From Roseimaritima ulvae (GTDB lineage: Bacteria; Planctomycetota; Planctomycetia; Pirellulales; Pirellulaceae), in contig NZ_CP042914.1 of NCBI RefSeq assembly GCF_008065135.1, positions 7,483,404 to 7,547,403 of the forward strand: 64,000 nt of DNA, given 5' to 3'. The notes beneath the pieces are model-generated. The model saw nothing but the letters and a program-made list of their open reading frames with translations. It did not search any database and was not told the DNA's origin. The position numbers and the translations under genes are program-made. This document shows, piece after piece, positions 54,008 to 64,000 of this stretch (position 1 is its first letter; every line of letters begins with the position of its first letter).

Positions 54008-55446
54008 GCTAAGATCTCCGGCACAATGTCCACATCATCGGTCGGTCCGATTAATCGCTCGTCCAACCCATTGTGGTAGTAGGCCAGACGCTGGGGATTG
54101 ATGCCCAGCAGATGCAACAAGGTGGCATGAAAGTTGCGCACATGCACAGGTTGCTCCACCGCTCGCAAGCCGATCGGATCGGTGGCCCCAAACGCCATCC
54201 CCGATTTGACTCCGCCACCGGCCAGCCACAGACTGTATCCCCAGGGATTATGATCGCGTCCCTTGCCGGACTCGCTCATCGGCATGCGGCCGAACTCACC
54301 GCCCCAGATCACCAGCGTGTCGTCCCACAATCCACGGTTCTTCAAATCCTGCAACAACCCCGCCACCGGTCGATCGGTCGCCAGGCAATGTTGGGTATGG
54401 TTTTTCAGCACGTCGCTATGCGCGTCCCAGCCGTTGGTGTCACCGGAATACACCTGCACGAAGCGAACTCCGCGTTCGATCATGCGGCGAGCGAGTAGGC
54501 AGCGTTGGCCGAAATCGCGGGAGTGCGGTTGATCGATGCCGTACAGCGTCTGAGTAGCGGCGGTCTCCTGAGCGATATCGACCAGCTCGGGCGCGGCGGT
54601 TTGCATCCGAAAGGCCAACTCATACGCATCGAGACGAGCGGCCAATTGATCGTCGTTCCCGCGCGCGGCCAAGTGCCGGCGATTGAGCAGCTCCGCAAAC
54701 CGCAGTGACTCTCGCTGCTGCGAAGCGGTAAACCCCGCGGGAGGTTGCAGATGCAAGATCGGCTGTTCGCCGGCCCGCATCGTGACGCCTTGATAACTAG
54801 CCGGTAAAAATCCGTTGCCCCAAGCCGGCGGTCCGCCCTTCAAGCCGCCGGCCGGATCGGGCAGGACCACAAACCCCGGCAGGTTTTCGTTCTCGCTTCC
54901 CAATCCATACGCCACCCAGCTCCCCACACTCGGCCGCCCCATCAGGATGCTGCCGGTGTTCATTTGATAAACCGACTGAGGATGGTTGACGCTATCGCCG
55001 TGCATGCTGCGAATCACGCACAGGTCGTCGGCGTGGCTCGCAATCTCGGGCAGGAAGTCGCTGATCTCCAGCCCCGACTGACCACGCGGGCGGAAGGGTT
55101 TGAGCGGTCCCAGCAGAGGGTTGGCGGCCACTTTGCGGCGCGTCTTCACGACGCCAAAACTATCCGGCACCCGCTGGCCAGCCAGCCGCCTCAGTTCCGG
55201 CTTGGGATCGAACAGATCAACATGGCTGGGCCCGCCGTGCATGAACAGCCAAATCACCCGCTTCACGCGAGCCCGGGCAGGCTCAAACCATTTTGAGTTG
55301 GGGTTTGGGTTTGGTGCTGGAGACGCCGCGGTTGCTTGCCTTGTGCGATCCTGATTCAACATCGCCGACAGAGCGAGGGCTCCCAGACCACTGCTTGCAG
55401 ATAGGAATCGACGGCGATCGAAACCACGGGATGATCGATAGTCCAT
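54004..55446 (-). CDS. DUF1501 family Tat-exported protein
   Basis: A 480-residue DUF1501 protein with a twin-arginine signal (SRGFDRRRFLSASSGLGALA), then KRVIWLFMHGGPSHVDLFDP, RPRGQSGLEISDFLPEIASH, GSWVAYGLGSENENLPGFVV, GQRCLLARRMIERGVRFVQV, and the sulfatase-like end WGGEFGRMPMSESGKGRDHN. ATG 55446 (MDYRSSRG) is the natural start; the frame upstream only crosses repeats. It is the first gene of an operon with the DUF1549/DUF1553 gene, with ATGA overlap, the opposite order to the pair at 3-4010. The two DUF1501 proteins are clearly paralogous but diverged. Exported enzyme of unproven function. Confidence 0.92.
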   Translation of the reverse strand: MDYRSSRGFDRRRFLSASSGLGALALSAMLNQDRTRQATAASPAPNPNPNSKWFEPARARVKRVIWLFMHGGPSHVDLFDPKPELRRLAGQRVPDSFGVVKTRRKVAANPLLGPLKPFRPRGQSGLEISDFLPEIASHADDLCVIRSMHGDSVNHPQSVYQMNTGSILMGRPSVGSWVAYGLGSENENLPGFVVLPDPAGGLKGGPPAWGNGFLPASYQGVTMRAGEQPILHLQPPAGFTASQQRESLRFAELLNRRHLAARGNDDQLAARLDAYELAFRMQTAAPELVDIAQETAATQTLYGIDQPHSRDFGQRCLLARRMIERGVRFVQVYSGDTNGWDAHSDVLKNHTQHCLATDRPVAGLLQDLKNRGLWDDTLVIWGGEFGRMPMSESGKGRDHNPWGYSLWLAGGGVKSGMAFGATDPIGLRAVEQPVHVRNFHATLLHLLGINPQRLAYYHNGLDERLIGPTDDVDIVPEILA

Positions 55447-55524
55447 AGCGATACGGGGCTGGCGGGAAGTAGGTGGGGGTGGGACCATCCTAACGCAGGA
55501 CCAAGCGGTTTGCGAATCAACACG

Positions 55525-55623
55525 TAGCATGGGTCGGGGGCCCGTGTAGACAACTCGTAGCATGGGCCCCCGGCCCGTGTAGACTGCGATGCTCTTCACA
55601 CACGGGCCGGGGGCCCATGCTAC
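55525..55623. repeat. Cluster of three family-A repeats
   Basis: GTAGCATGGGTCGGGGGCCC at 55525, GTAGCATGGGCCCCCGGCCC at 55558, and the reverse complement GGGCCGGGGGCCCATGCTAC ending at 55623. The second and third can pair into a long hairpin. They lie upstream of the DUF1501 gene and beyond the clpX terminator. Confidence 0.8.
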
Positions 55624-55647
55624 AGTCATCCGCGGAGCTGCCACGAA

Positions 55648-55680
55648 AAAACCGCACGAGTGGGGAACTCGTGCGGTTTT
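55648..55680. terminator. Bidirectional Rho-independent terminator downstream of clpX
   Basis: AAAACCGCACGAG (55648-55660) pairs perfectly with CTCGTGCGGTTTT (55668-55680) around a 7-nt loop; in the clpX direction the stem ends in a T-run. It lies 62 bp after the clpX stop. Confidence 0.9.
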
Positions 55681-55742
55681 CGTTCTCGCGGAACACCGTT
55701 GCGTGGGGAACGCACGGCTCATCAACCAACGTTTGCCGTGCT

Positions 55743-57017
<1,275 letters not shown>

Positions 57018-57858
57018 GCACGGCTCCTTGCTGTGATTGTCAAACGCGACGACGACGCGGCCTTGAGCCGAGCTCGAACATTGCGTCGAAGGTCTTGTCC
57101 GACAACGGACTGGGAAGGTCCACAGCTCGAATGCTTCCCGCTGTACGACCCTCGGTGGGAGAGCCATCGCTGAACAGGTCAGCCGATGACAACCGAGGCA
57201 TTAGTACAGTACGGGTTCGGGGCATCCTTGTCCTCGAAATCGAGCCAAACGTGGTGTTGGTCAAAAGTCACTACTTAAAACGGAAATATTCAAAACGGTG
57301 TCGTGGCACGAGCCGAAACCCGGCCACTGCCGAACGCTGGATGCGGTGGTCGTCCTAACCACTATTGTAGGAGTCTTCGCGAGCGACTGAGCAGTTAATC
57401 TGAAATAAGGAATAATCGGATCACCAGTCACAATCGGCCGGAATCGTCCTGATCCGTCACAACGGCAAGCTTTCACTTCGCCCGACGAACCACGTCCATC
57501 ACCGCAAGTAAGTTTCGGTATTCCAGCCTGCCGATGTCAGCTTGCTCGGTCATTTATCAGGACTTTGCTAGCGAATCGAAGCCCCGCTCCCGGTTGTTGG
57601 CGGTGGAATCGCAACAGATTGCCACCACAAAAATTCGGTCGCCGTTCGCGATGCCTACGTCCAGCAGCATGGCTGCAACCAGCATGGCCGGACTCGTCGG
57701 CAGATTCCTCTCCGCTGCTGCCGAATAATACGCAGTGTCCCCTCAGCCGGTCCAGCGACTAAACCGAAAAAAACCAAACAACTAGCTCCAAACCCTTGAC
57801 GGATCGACTCCCAAACGCTTTTCGGCGCCGGCCCTCGGTTCCCGCCCCATCAGCCGCA
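57018..57858. other. Gene-free region upstream of clpX
   Basis: About 840 bp without a convincing gene on either strand. Short frames exist (for example a ~43-codon frame on the minus strand near 57560-57690), but none has a ribosome-binding site or recognisable motif. It contains the clpX promoter presumably, and ends at the MITE-like element. No RNA fold was identified by eye. Confidence 0.5.
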
Positions 57859-57999
57859 GGGCACTAGTGCTGTGTCCACATTTGCATTTAGGGTAGCCGA
57901 TCTCGCCAGAGATTGGATCGGCGCTGTAAAAAGGTCCAAAGTCTGGCGACTTTGGCTACGGCCAGACCCTAAGATCAAATCTTGACGCAGCACTAGCCC
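57859..57999. mobile_element. MITE-like element (141 bp) with CTAGTGCTGTGTC ends, carrying two GCCA hairpins
   Basis: The left end GGGCACTAGTGCTGTGTC (57859-57876) is complementary, with one mismatch and a two-base gap, to the right end GACGCAGCACTAGCCC (57984-57999); inner TTTAGGG/CCCTAA also pair. Inside lie two inverted GCCA-loop hairpins, 57893-57916 (stem ATCTC/GAGAT) and 57936-57959 (stem AAGTC/GACTT). It has no coding capacity. Confidence 0.65.
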
Positions 58000-58041
58000 A
58001 AGGTTCCCACCGCGGTCGATGCGGCTGATTGCGGCTTCCGT

Positions 58042-59004
58042 TCACGTCACACGGAACCGCGCCGATAACACGATCGCGGGAACCACCAACGCAAAAATCC
58101 CGATCGCCCACACCGGCCCGGCGGCCAACAGCGCGATAGCGGCCGAAAACGGGATCACGGTCAACACGGCCACACGAATCAACATCTGCAAGTTGACCGG
58201 TTGAGGATCGAGGATTGCGCGGATGCCGCGGACAAACACGGCCACGGCAATCAATCCCACCAGCATCGGGAACCCGCGGTCGGGCGACACCCGCCAAGCC
58301 ACACCGGCCGGGGCCATACTGGGCGCCAGCGCCAACAGCACCGCGCCGGCCATCGCCACCACCAACCCGATTGGCAGCGTCGGCGAGCGGCCCTGCTGGT
58401 CGGCTTCGTGACGAGCCATATTGGTGACGCCCATGATGTACACGCCCATCCCGGCCGCAAACGTCCACACATGCTTGGGAGCGAAATCGGCCAGCCCCGT
58501 CATCGGGTCGCTAAATACCACCGAGGCTCCCAACAAGAAACTCAGGAAGCGACACAGGCCCATCAACAGCGGCGCCGCCGGACTGCCTTTAAACGGCCCG
58601 TCGTAAGCCACGATCATGATCGCCAGCACGATCGCCACCGCGGCCGGCCGCCATGACCCGGCCAGCCCATCGGCTGGCAAGTAACCGCTGATTGCCGCCA
58701 ACACCACGCCGCCCAACAGCAGCCCCCAACCGGCCCGACGCGCGGCCGGCAGCGAAATATGTCCCGCCGGCAAGGGACGCCCAGGACGCTCCACGCGGTC
58801 TTTCTCGATGTCAAACACGTCGTTCAACACCATCCCGGCCCAGTACAACAGGATGCCGGCTAACACGACGGCCACCAAACGCACCACCGGCTGGCCTCCC
58901 TGAGCGACCAGCAAAAACGCCGCCGTTACATCGGCGATGATCGTAAACGTATTGGGCAACCGCACTAATTGCGCCCAGCGAAATAGGGTGGAAGGCGACG
59001 ACAA
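58042..59004 (-). CDS. UbiA-family prenyltransferase
   Basis: A 320-residue membrane protein with about eight or nine helices. The first Asp-rich motif is NDVFDIEKDRVERPGRPLPA (NDxxDxxxD followed by RPxRPL), which binds the prenyl diphosphate through magnesium. The second Asp motif common in the family is less clear (around VTNMARHEADQQGRSPTLPI). The start is TTG 59004 with AAGGA at good spacing before it. Members attach prenyl chains to aromatic acceptors or related substrates; the RPxRPLPAG form is also seen in EboC-like proteins, but no ebo genes are adjacent. Monocistronic and divergent from the ClpB-like gene. Confidence 0.88.
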   Translation of the reverse strand: MSSPSTLFRWAQLVRLPNTFTIIADVTAAFLLVAQGGQPVVRLVAVVLAGILLYWAGMVLNDVFDIEKDRVERPGRPLPAGHISLPAARRAGWGLLLGGVVLAAISGYLPADGLAGSWRPAAVAIVLAIMIVAYDGPFKGSPAAPLLMGLCRFLSFLLGASVVFSDPMTGLADFAPKHVWTFAAGMGVYIMGVTNMARHEADQQGRSPTLPIGLVVAMAGAVLLALAPSMAPAGVAWRVSPDRGFPMLVGLIAVAVFVRGIRAILDPQPVNLQMLIRVAVLTVIPFSAAIALLAAGPVWAIGIFALVVPAIVLSARFRVT

Positions 59005-59300
59005 ACTGAATTCCTTAACAATTCCATAGATAATGCAACCAAACGGCGGTGCGATTGTAGCCCAAACCCGATTCGACGTGCGAGCTCACGGGCGTCCCTG
59101 GCTCTTGTCCTGTCCGCGCAATAATTTTGCGGCGGGCGGACAAGCGCTTCGCAGCTGCGTTTGCGGCGGCTAAAGCCTGGCCCCCAGCGCAGAGAGATTG
59201 GATGTTGAACTCCAGCGTAGTCGAACCCGCACTGGTAGACTCTTGTCATAGGCCCACCAGGGCGCTGCCGTGGCACCGAGATCTTTATCACACGTTTTTT

Positions 59301-62300
59301 ATGCCTCAGCTTCGTTTACAGCTACCCGTTCTGATCCTTCACGGCCCCCGACCGCTGGTCTTGGCCCAGCCGCTGATGTTCCCGGAGTTAAGCATTGCCG
59401 GCGAAAGTGTCCCCCAGGCCATCGCCCGGCTGGGTCCCCGCCTCCGCCGCCAAATCGAAAAACAACTATCGCCGATCGAATTAGCCCATCGCCGCGCCGC
59501 CCCGGTGGAATTGCTGCAGCACCCCCTGCAACTGCTGCCACATCGCGAGGATATCGGTTGGCGGCATCCGCTGACCTGCACCTTCGACGTCGCTCGCTGG
59601 CAACAGGGCGACCAACTGTTCGCCTATTACGTGCCCGCCTTGACTCTCACGGTCCTGGTCGGCCGCAGCGACGACGCCCAACAAGTGCTCGACACCCAAA
59701 TTCGAGCCGAATTATTTCGCGGCGGAATCCGCTCGCTAGCTCAACTGTCACGCTTCGATTGCCTTTCGCACCCCCCCATGCAACTGAGCGTCAAACAGCT
59801 GACCGCCAACCTGCTGACGCCGCGTGAACAACAACGGCGGAGCGAATCCGATGCCCACTCGGCAACCACGACGTTGCGGCGGGTGGCCACGCGACTCCGC
59901 CGCAGCGAACTGCAACCGGCCTACCATTGCCGCCGCTCGCTGGCTCGTCTGGCCGAATGCCTCTCGCTGCCGGCCCGCCGCTCGGCCCTGTTGGTCGGTC
60001 CCTCCGGCGTCGGGAAAACCGCGATCGTCCACCAACTGGTCCGCAGCCTGCAGCGATTTGATTTGCAGCACCCCTTCTGGTCCACCGAAGGAACGCGGCT
60101 GGTTTCCGGACAATGCGGCTTTGGGATGTGGCAGGCCCAGTGCCTGCAACTGGCCAAAGAAGCCCAAGCCACCGATGCGGTGGTCCATCTGGGCAACCTG
60201 GTCGAACTGTCCGAATCCGGCCGGATCGGTGGCAGCGGTGGCATCGGCTCGTTCCTGGCCGGGCGAATCAGCGACGGCTCCCTGCTGGCCGTCGCCGAAT
60301 GCACGGCCGAACAGCTGACCCTGATCGGCCGCCGCGAACCCAAACTCGCCGCCGCCTTCGAAATCATCCACGTCTCACCGCCCAGCTCCGACGAAACCCG
60401 CCACATCCTGGCCGCCGCCGCGCAGCAACCGCTGATCTCCGCCAATCGCTCCCCACGCCGTCGCCATCAAAAAACTCAGACAAACCCCAAAAACAAAAAA
60501 TCCCAAAGCCCTCAGCACCTCAGCGACGCCCAACCATCGAAAACACCGCCGGCTAACGGCTCGCCGCAAACCTCCGCCTTGGCCACCCCCACCCCGGTCG
60601 CCGACGGGGCTCTCGAATTGCTCGACCGCCTCCATCGCCGCTTTCCCACCGACGCCGCTGCGCCGGGCCGTCAGTTGCGATTCCTGCAACAGGTCCGCAG
60701 TGAATTGGCGGCCGACCAACCGCTGACGGCCCCGCGGATCGCGGCGGCTTTCATGCGGCAAACCGGACTGCCCTCGTTCTTGGTCGACGACCAGCAGCGT
60801 CCCGACTTGGATCGCATCGAACGACAACTGGCCGAACAGGTCATGGGCCAGCCGCACGCCCTGCAGGTGTTGGTCGATGTGGTGGCGACGCTGGCTCTGG
60901 GCTTTTCTCGCGGCGACCGACCGCTGGCCTCGCTGCTGCTGATCGGGCCCACGGGCGTCGGCAAAACGGAATCGGCCAAAGCCTTAGCGCGATTGATCTA
61001 CAGCGACGAAAGTCGCATGATCCGCATCGACATGTCGGAACTGTCGACGCCCTCGGCGGTCTCGCGACTGATCGGCGACGTCTCCAAACCGGAAGGCCTA
61101 CTGACCGGCGCGATTCGCGCCCAACCGTTCTCGCTGCTGTTGTTGGACGAATTCGAAAAGGCGCATCCGGCGGTGTTCGATTTGTTGCTGCAGGTCTTGG
61201 GGGAAGGTCGACTGACCGATTCCAAGGGCCGGCTGGCGGATTTCCGCAACTGCATCCTGATGATGACCAGCAATCTGGGCGTCGAATCCTTTCGCGCCCA
61301 ACCGTTGGGTCTGGCGCAGACCGACGATCAGGCTCGCTATCGCCATCATTTCGAAACCGAGGTACGGCGGTTCCTGCGTCCCGAGATGTACAATCGCCTC
61401 GATCGCATCATTGCCTACGATCCGCTGTCGCCCGAAACCATCGCCAGCATCGCCCGTGCCCAGTTAAACGAAATCCGTCAACGTGATGGGCTGCAGGCGC
61501 GTGACGGAGTGTTGCAGTGGGACGAAGCCACCGTGCAGCTGCTGGCGGCCGAAGGCTATCAACCGTCACTGGGAGCCCGACCGTTGGCTCGCGTGATCGA
61601 ACGCCGCTTGGTCACGCCGCTGGCTGAAGCGTTGTGTAACCTGCCGCCCGACTGTGGCGTGCGGGTGGACGTCACGGCCGAAAACCAACAACTGCAGCTG
61701 AACGTCCAGCGTCAGGATCACCTGCCCCAGCGCAGCGACCCTAATCAAAACTCGCAGGCCCGCATCGCCATCGTCAAGAAATGGGTGGCCATGCGGCGAC
61801 GAGCTCAAGCCATGTTGCGGTCGCCGGCGTTCCTGCGCGTGGCCAATCGTCGCACGCAACTGCGGCGGGAACTGAAACGCAACCTGAAAACCGCGGCGAC
61901 AGCCAACCGTCGCAGGCGTCTGCTCGGCAGCGCCTTGGCGGCTTCGCTGCGTGAATATGAAAAACGCATCCAAGAAGTCGAAAGCTTGCATCAGGCGGTC
62001 GTCGATGCCGAAACCGAAGTCGCGCTGGCGCACTATCAGGGCCAACCGCTGGACGTGCCGCAGCAGGCTCAACAATTGGAGTTCTTCCGCGAACGCATGT
62101 GGGAGGGTTTGGCGTCGTTGCTGTCCGAACAGGACTTGGAACGTCAGAGCCTAGCGCTGTTTATCACCGGACCGAATCTGCGTCCCCTGCCGCCACTGCT
62201 GACCGCTTACCGCCATTTCGCTAAACGACACGGCTGGGCCTTCGATGCCTACGTGTTGCTGCCCCTGGCGATGGACAAGCCGCTCACGGCCGACGAATTT

Positions 62301-62888
62301 AACGGCTGGAACTCCTCCCCGCTGTGCGCCCTGAAACCAAGACCCCATCGAAGACAAAACTCGCAATCAAAATCGCGGTCGCGAACGCGAACGCGCCGCT
62401 CATCGTCCTCCATCAAGTACCCCGCGGCCGAGGAAACGATCTTCGAAGCCGCGCAACATGTCTCTCTACAACCCACGGTGCATGTGTATGGGATGCGCAC
62501 TCCCGCGGCCCTGACCGACCTACCTCGCGGCGCTTTAGGCTGTGCGGTCCGCGTCAAAGGTCGCGGAGCCCGGCTGCTGTTGGAATCCGAACAGGGCATC
62601 CATACCTTCCGTGATCCCGCCGGCCGCTCGCGACAACACGACGATGTCTTCTTGGTTGAAGCCCACGCCGGACGGGTGATCGATTTCGATGTCTCCCCCG
62701 AACTGCATCGACGCCAGTTCCCTCGCGACGGGTATCCGCGTCGGCAATATAATTTCAATAAGAAACTGGTGAACGACTTCCAGCTGGACAGCGTCTACCA
62801 GTGGGACGAACGACAGCCATTCGCGGAGTTGTTGGAAACGCTGATCCAACAGGAAGCCGACCAGCGGATTTGGAGGCAGTTGGACTAG
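59301..62888 (+). CDS. ClpB-like double AAA+ protein fused to a release-factor-like C-terminal region
   Basis: A 1195-residue protein. Residues 1-200: N-domain of unknown type. First AAA+ (~225-400): Walker A SALLVGPSGVGKTAIVH, but Walker B is VVHLGNLVEL without Asp-Glu. A basic low-complexity linker follows. Second AAA+ (~510-780) is ClpB-like and intact: VMGQPHALQVLVDVV, LLLIGPTGVGKTESAKALAR, LLLLDEFEKAHPAVFDLLLQ, LMMTSNLGVESF, FLRPEMYNRLDRIIAYDPLS. Residues ~830-1195 resemble class-I release factors: coiled coil, LTAYRHFAKRHGWAFDAYVL (compare 'YxRYAExRGWxxEI'), VKGRGARLLLESEQGIHTF ('GxGAYGxLxxExGxHR') and PRRQYNFNKKLVNDFQL ('RTYNFPQxRVTDHRI'). The GGQ segment is missing. ATG 59301 suits the domain start. 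Release-factor homology is pattern-based but spans three consecutive blocks. Confidence 0.85.
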   Translation: MPQLRLQLPVLILHGPRPLVLAQPLMFPELSIAGESVPQAIARLGPRLRRQIEKQLSPIELAHRRAAPVELLQHPLQLLPHREDIGWRHPLTCTFDVARWQQGDQLFAYYVPALTLTVLVGRSDDAQQVLDTQIRAELFRGGIRSLAQLSRFDCLSHPPMQLSVKQLTANLLTPREQQRRSESDAHSATTTLRRVATRLRRSELQPAYHCRRSLARLAECLSLPARRSALLVGPSGVGKTAIVHQLVRSLQRFDLQHPFWSTEGTRLVSGQCGFGMWQAQCLQLAKEAQATDAVVHLGNLVELSESGRIGGSGGIGSFLAGRISDGSLLAVAECTAEQLTLIGRREPKLAAAFEIIHVSPPSSDETRHILAAAAQQPLISANRSPRRRHQKTQTNPKNKKSQSPQHLSDAQPSKTPPANGSPQTSALATPTPVADGALELLDRLHRRFPTDAAAPGRQLRFLQQVRSELAADQPLTAPRIAAAFMRQTGLPSFLVDDQQRPDLDRIERQLAEQVMGQPHALQVLVDVVATLALGFSRGDRPLASLLLIGPTGVGKTESAKALARLIYSDESRMIRIDMSELSTPSAVSRLIGDVSKPEGLLTGAIRAQPFSLLLLDEFEKAHPAVFDLLLQVLGEGRLTDSKGRLADFRNCILMMTSNLGVESFRAQPLGLAQTDDQARYRHHFETEVRRFLRPEMYNRLDRIIAYDPLSPETIASIARAQLNEIRQRDGLQARDGVLQWDEATVQLLAAEGYQPSLGARPLARVIERRLVTPLAEALCNLPPDCGVRVDVTAENQQLQLNVQRQDHLPQRSDPNQNSQARIAIVKKWVAMRRRAQAMLRSPAFLRVANRRTQLRRELKRNLKTAATANRRRRLLGSALAASLREYEKRIQEVESLHQAVVDAETEVALAHYQGQPLDVPQQAQQLEFFRERMWEGLASLLSEQDLERQSLALFITGPNLRPLPPLLTAYRHFAKRHGWAFDAYVLLPLAMDKPLTADEFNGWNSSPLCALKPRPHRRQNSQSKSRSRTRTRRSSSSIKYPAAEETIFEAAQHVSLQPTVHVYGMRTPAALTDLPRGALGCAVRVKGRGARLLLESEQGIHTFRDPAGRSRQHDDVFLVEAHAGRVIDFDVSPELHRRQFPRDGYPRRQYNFNKKLVNDFQLDSVYQWDERQPFAELLETLIQQEADQRIWRQLD

Positions 62889-62892
62889 CCGA

Positions 62893-64000
62893 TGCTCCTG
62901 AACATTCCTATCTATATCGCCACCCACAAAGATTCCGCCGGCGTCACGATCTACTCCGCTCGTCCCCTGTTCCACAGCCAACCGCGCAGCGAAGGGGCCG
63001 AGCTGCACCGCGTGCTGGGCAAGCTCAGCGACCGCCTGCGTCGCGACACGGCCGAGCGAGCCCGCAGCGATCGTCACGACACGTTGTTGGATTGGCATGA
63101 CAGTGCCGACTACCAAGGCCGGATCGCCAAACTGCATCTGGACCTGGGACATCGCAGCTGTCGGCTGAAGCTGTTGTTAGTTGAAGTCCAACGCTACGGA
63201 CAACGGTTTGGCTTTTCGCCCTCGCTTTCCAAACTGTGGTTCGACCTGCAGGCTCACGAACCGATCACTCAGCGGGCTACCGAGGTATTTCAACAACATC
63301 TGCGTGAGGTGCTAAAAGAATCACCGGATTTTGATCCCCAGGTTCACAGCCTGTCGCAATCCGCTTGGATCGATGCCGTGTCGGTCGCCATCCCGCTCGG
63401 CCGGGCCCAAGCCGCCACCGATGCCAACGCCTTGATGGCCGCGCTCAGCGGCAACGCGGCGACCGACGGCGCCGAAGAACTGCAAACCGTCGGCCGTTGT
63501 TTGTCCTGGTTGGATGTCGACGATCTCGCTCAACCGATCGATCTCGACACCGAGGTGCAATTGCTGCTGGACCGGATGAAAGTCGATGACCGCCAGCCCG
63601 TGGCCTTGGTCGGACCGGCCGGTTCCGGCAAAACGGCGATCATCGAAGGCGCGGTCCGGCAACGCAAACGACTCAGCAAAGGTGCCCCCTCGCTCCGCGG
63701 TCAGGTCTGGCAGATTTCTCCGGCCCGGTTGATCAGCGGGATGTCTTACCTGGGGCAATGGGAAAGCCGTGTCCTGGCCATCCTAAAACATTGTTCCCGC
63801 AAAGATCATGTGCTGTATATCGACGACTTCCTAGGGCTGTTTCAAGCCGGTCGGACCCGCGACAGTTCGATGGCGGTGGCCGATCTGCTGCGGGCCCAAC
63901 TGGATCGCTTGCCGGTGCGGATCGTCACCGAAATGACGGCCGAAGCCTGGGCCGTGCTGCGGGAGAAAGATCGCGTGCTGGCCGATCGCTTCTTTGTCAT
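62893..64000 (+). CDS. Second ClpB-like AAA+ protein, 3' partial
   Basis: An open frame starts at ATG 62893, two codons after the previous gene's stop, and runs without stop to the window end (369 codons seen). The N-domain (LLNIPIYIATHKDSAGVTIY, RVLGKLSDRLRRDTAERARS) parallels that of the preceding protein. An AAA+ module begins near residue 230: Walker A VALVGPAGSGKTAIIEGAV, pore-loop-like ISGMSYLGQWESRVLAILKH (compare ClpB 'GAKYRGEFEERL'), and Walker B VLYIDDFLGLFQAG, then RIVTEMTAEAWAVL. Unlike its neighbour, Walker B retains two Asp. A second AAA+ domain would be expected downstream. The tight spacing implies co-expression and perhaps a mixed ring. Confidence 0.85.

Noticed and set aside
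57534-57728. 64-codon frame upstream of clpX
   Set aside because: No ribosome-binding site, no recognisable motif, and its composition is Ser-rich unlike real genes here.

Overview
The window reads as chromosomal DNA of a high-GC planctomycete, most likely of the Pirellulaceae type. Supporting signs are two DUF1549/DUF1553 plus DUF1501 gene pairs, an LEPR-XLL-type N-terminus, a prepilin-like 'VFWLGG' protein, many Hanks-type kinases and LamG-like secreted proteins, and a ThiD2-ThiE fusion. About 46 protein genes and two tRNA genes are supported. No rRNA, CRISPR array, intact insertion sequence or prophage is visible. Gene direction changes often and most operons hold only two or three genes.

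Layout. 1-6.0 kb: a DUF1549/DUF1553 gene (cut by the window start), its DUF1501 partner, and three small hypothetical genes. 6.1-15 kb: tRNA-Arg, a solitary D12-class adenine methylase, SGNH hydrolase, ThiD2-ThiE, Uup-type ABC-F ATPase, a DoxX/HTTM-like membrane protein, a group-1 truncated globin, a LamG-like secreted protein and a NUDIX hydrolase. 15-27 kb: nagA-nagB, an NRAMP relative with an altered metal motif, comEC, a ceramidase-like LamG protein, a Tat-exported unknown, a truncated Uma2 gene, a CAT-anticodon tRNA with a terminator, and an alpha/beta hydrolase. 27-34 kb: an active S1C protease beside a paralogue without its triad, an SDR epimerase, an MBL-fold hydrolase and a His-rich metallophosphoesterase. 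34-42 kb: an FHA-EAL protein divergent from an AAA ATPase and a giant kinase/tubulin-like fusion, then a FetAB-like ABC exporter. 42-52 kb: S9 oligopeptidase, an LEPR-XLL protein, a kinase-TPR protein, and BlaI with an M56/ankyrin BlaR1-like sensor. 52-59 kb: the second DUF1501-DUF1549 pair, clpX, a gene-poor stretch and a UbiA prenyltransferase. 59-64 kb: two tandem ClpB-like AAA+ genes, the second cut by the window end.

The most unusual finding is the ClpB-like protein at 59301-62888. After its second AAA+ domain it carries about 360 residues that resemble a class-I peptide chain release factor: coiled coil, PCRF-like core and the characteristic C-terminal tail, but no GGQ catalytic segment. 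The second is the 1117-residue fusion of a Ser/Thr kinase to a tubulin-like GTPase domain, encoded 12 bp after an AAA ATPase, in a phylum known for lacking FtsZ. The third is an M56 (BlaR1-type) sensor ending in ankyrin repeats.

The spaces between genes are dense with several short repeat families. The clearest is a hairpin with a constant GCCA loop whose stem changes in a compensatory way between copies. Copies of it supply the TAG stop codons of three genes and, at 53.9 kb, have become part of the N-terminal coding sequence and signal peptide of a DUF1549 protein. A 187-bp MITE-like element with ends GGGACGTGAA/TTCACGTCCC recurs whole or in pieces at least six times.
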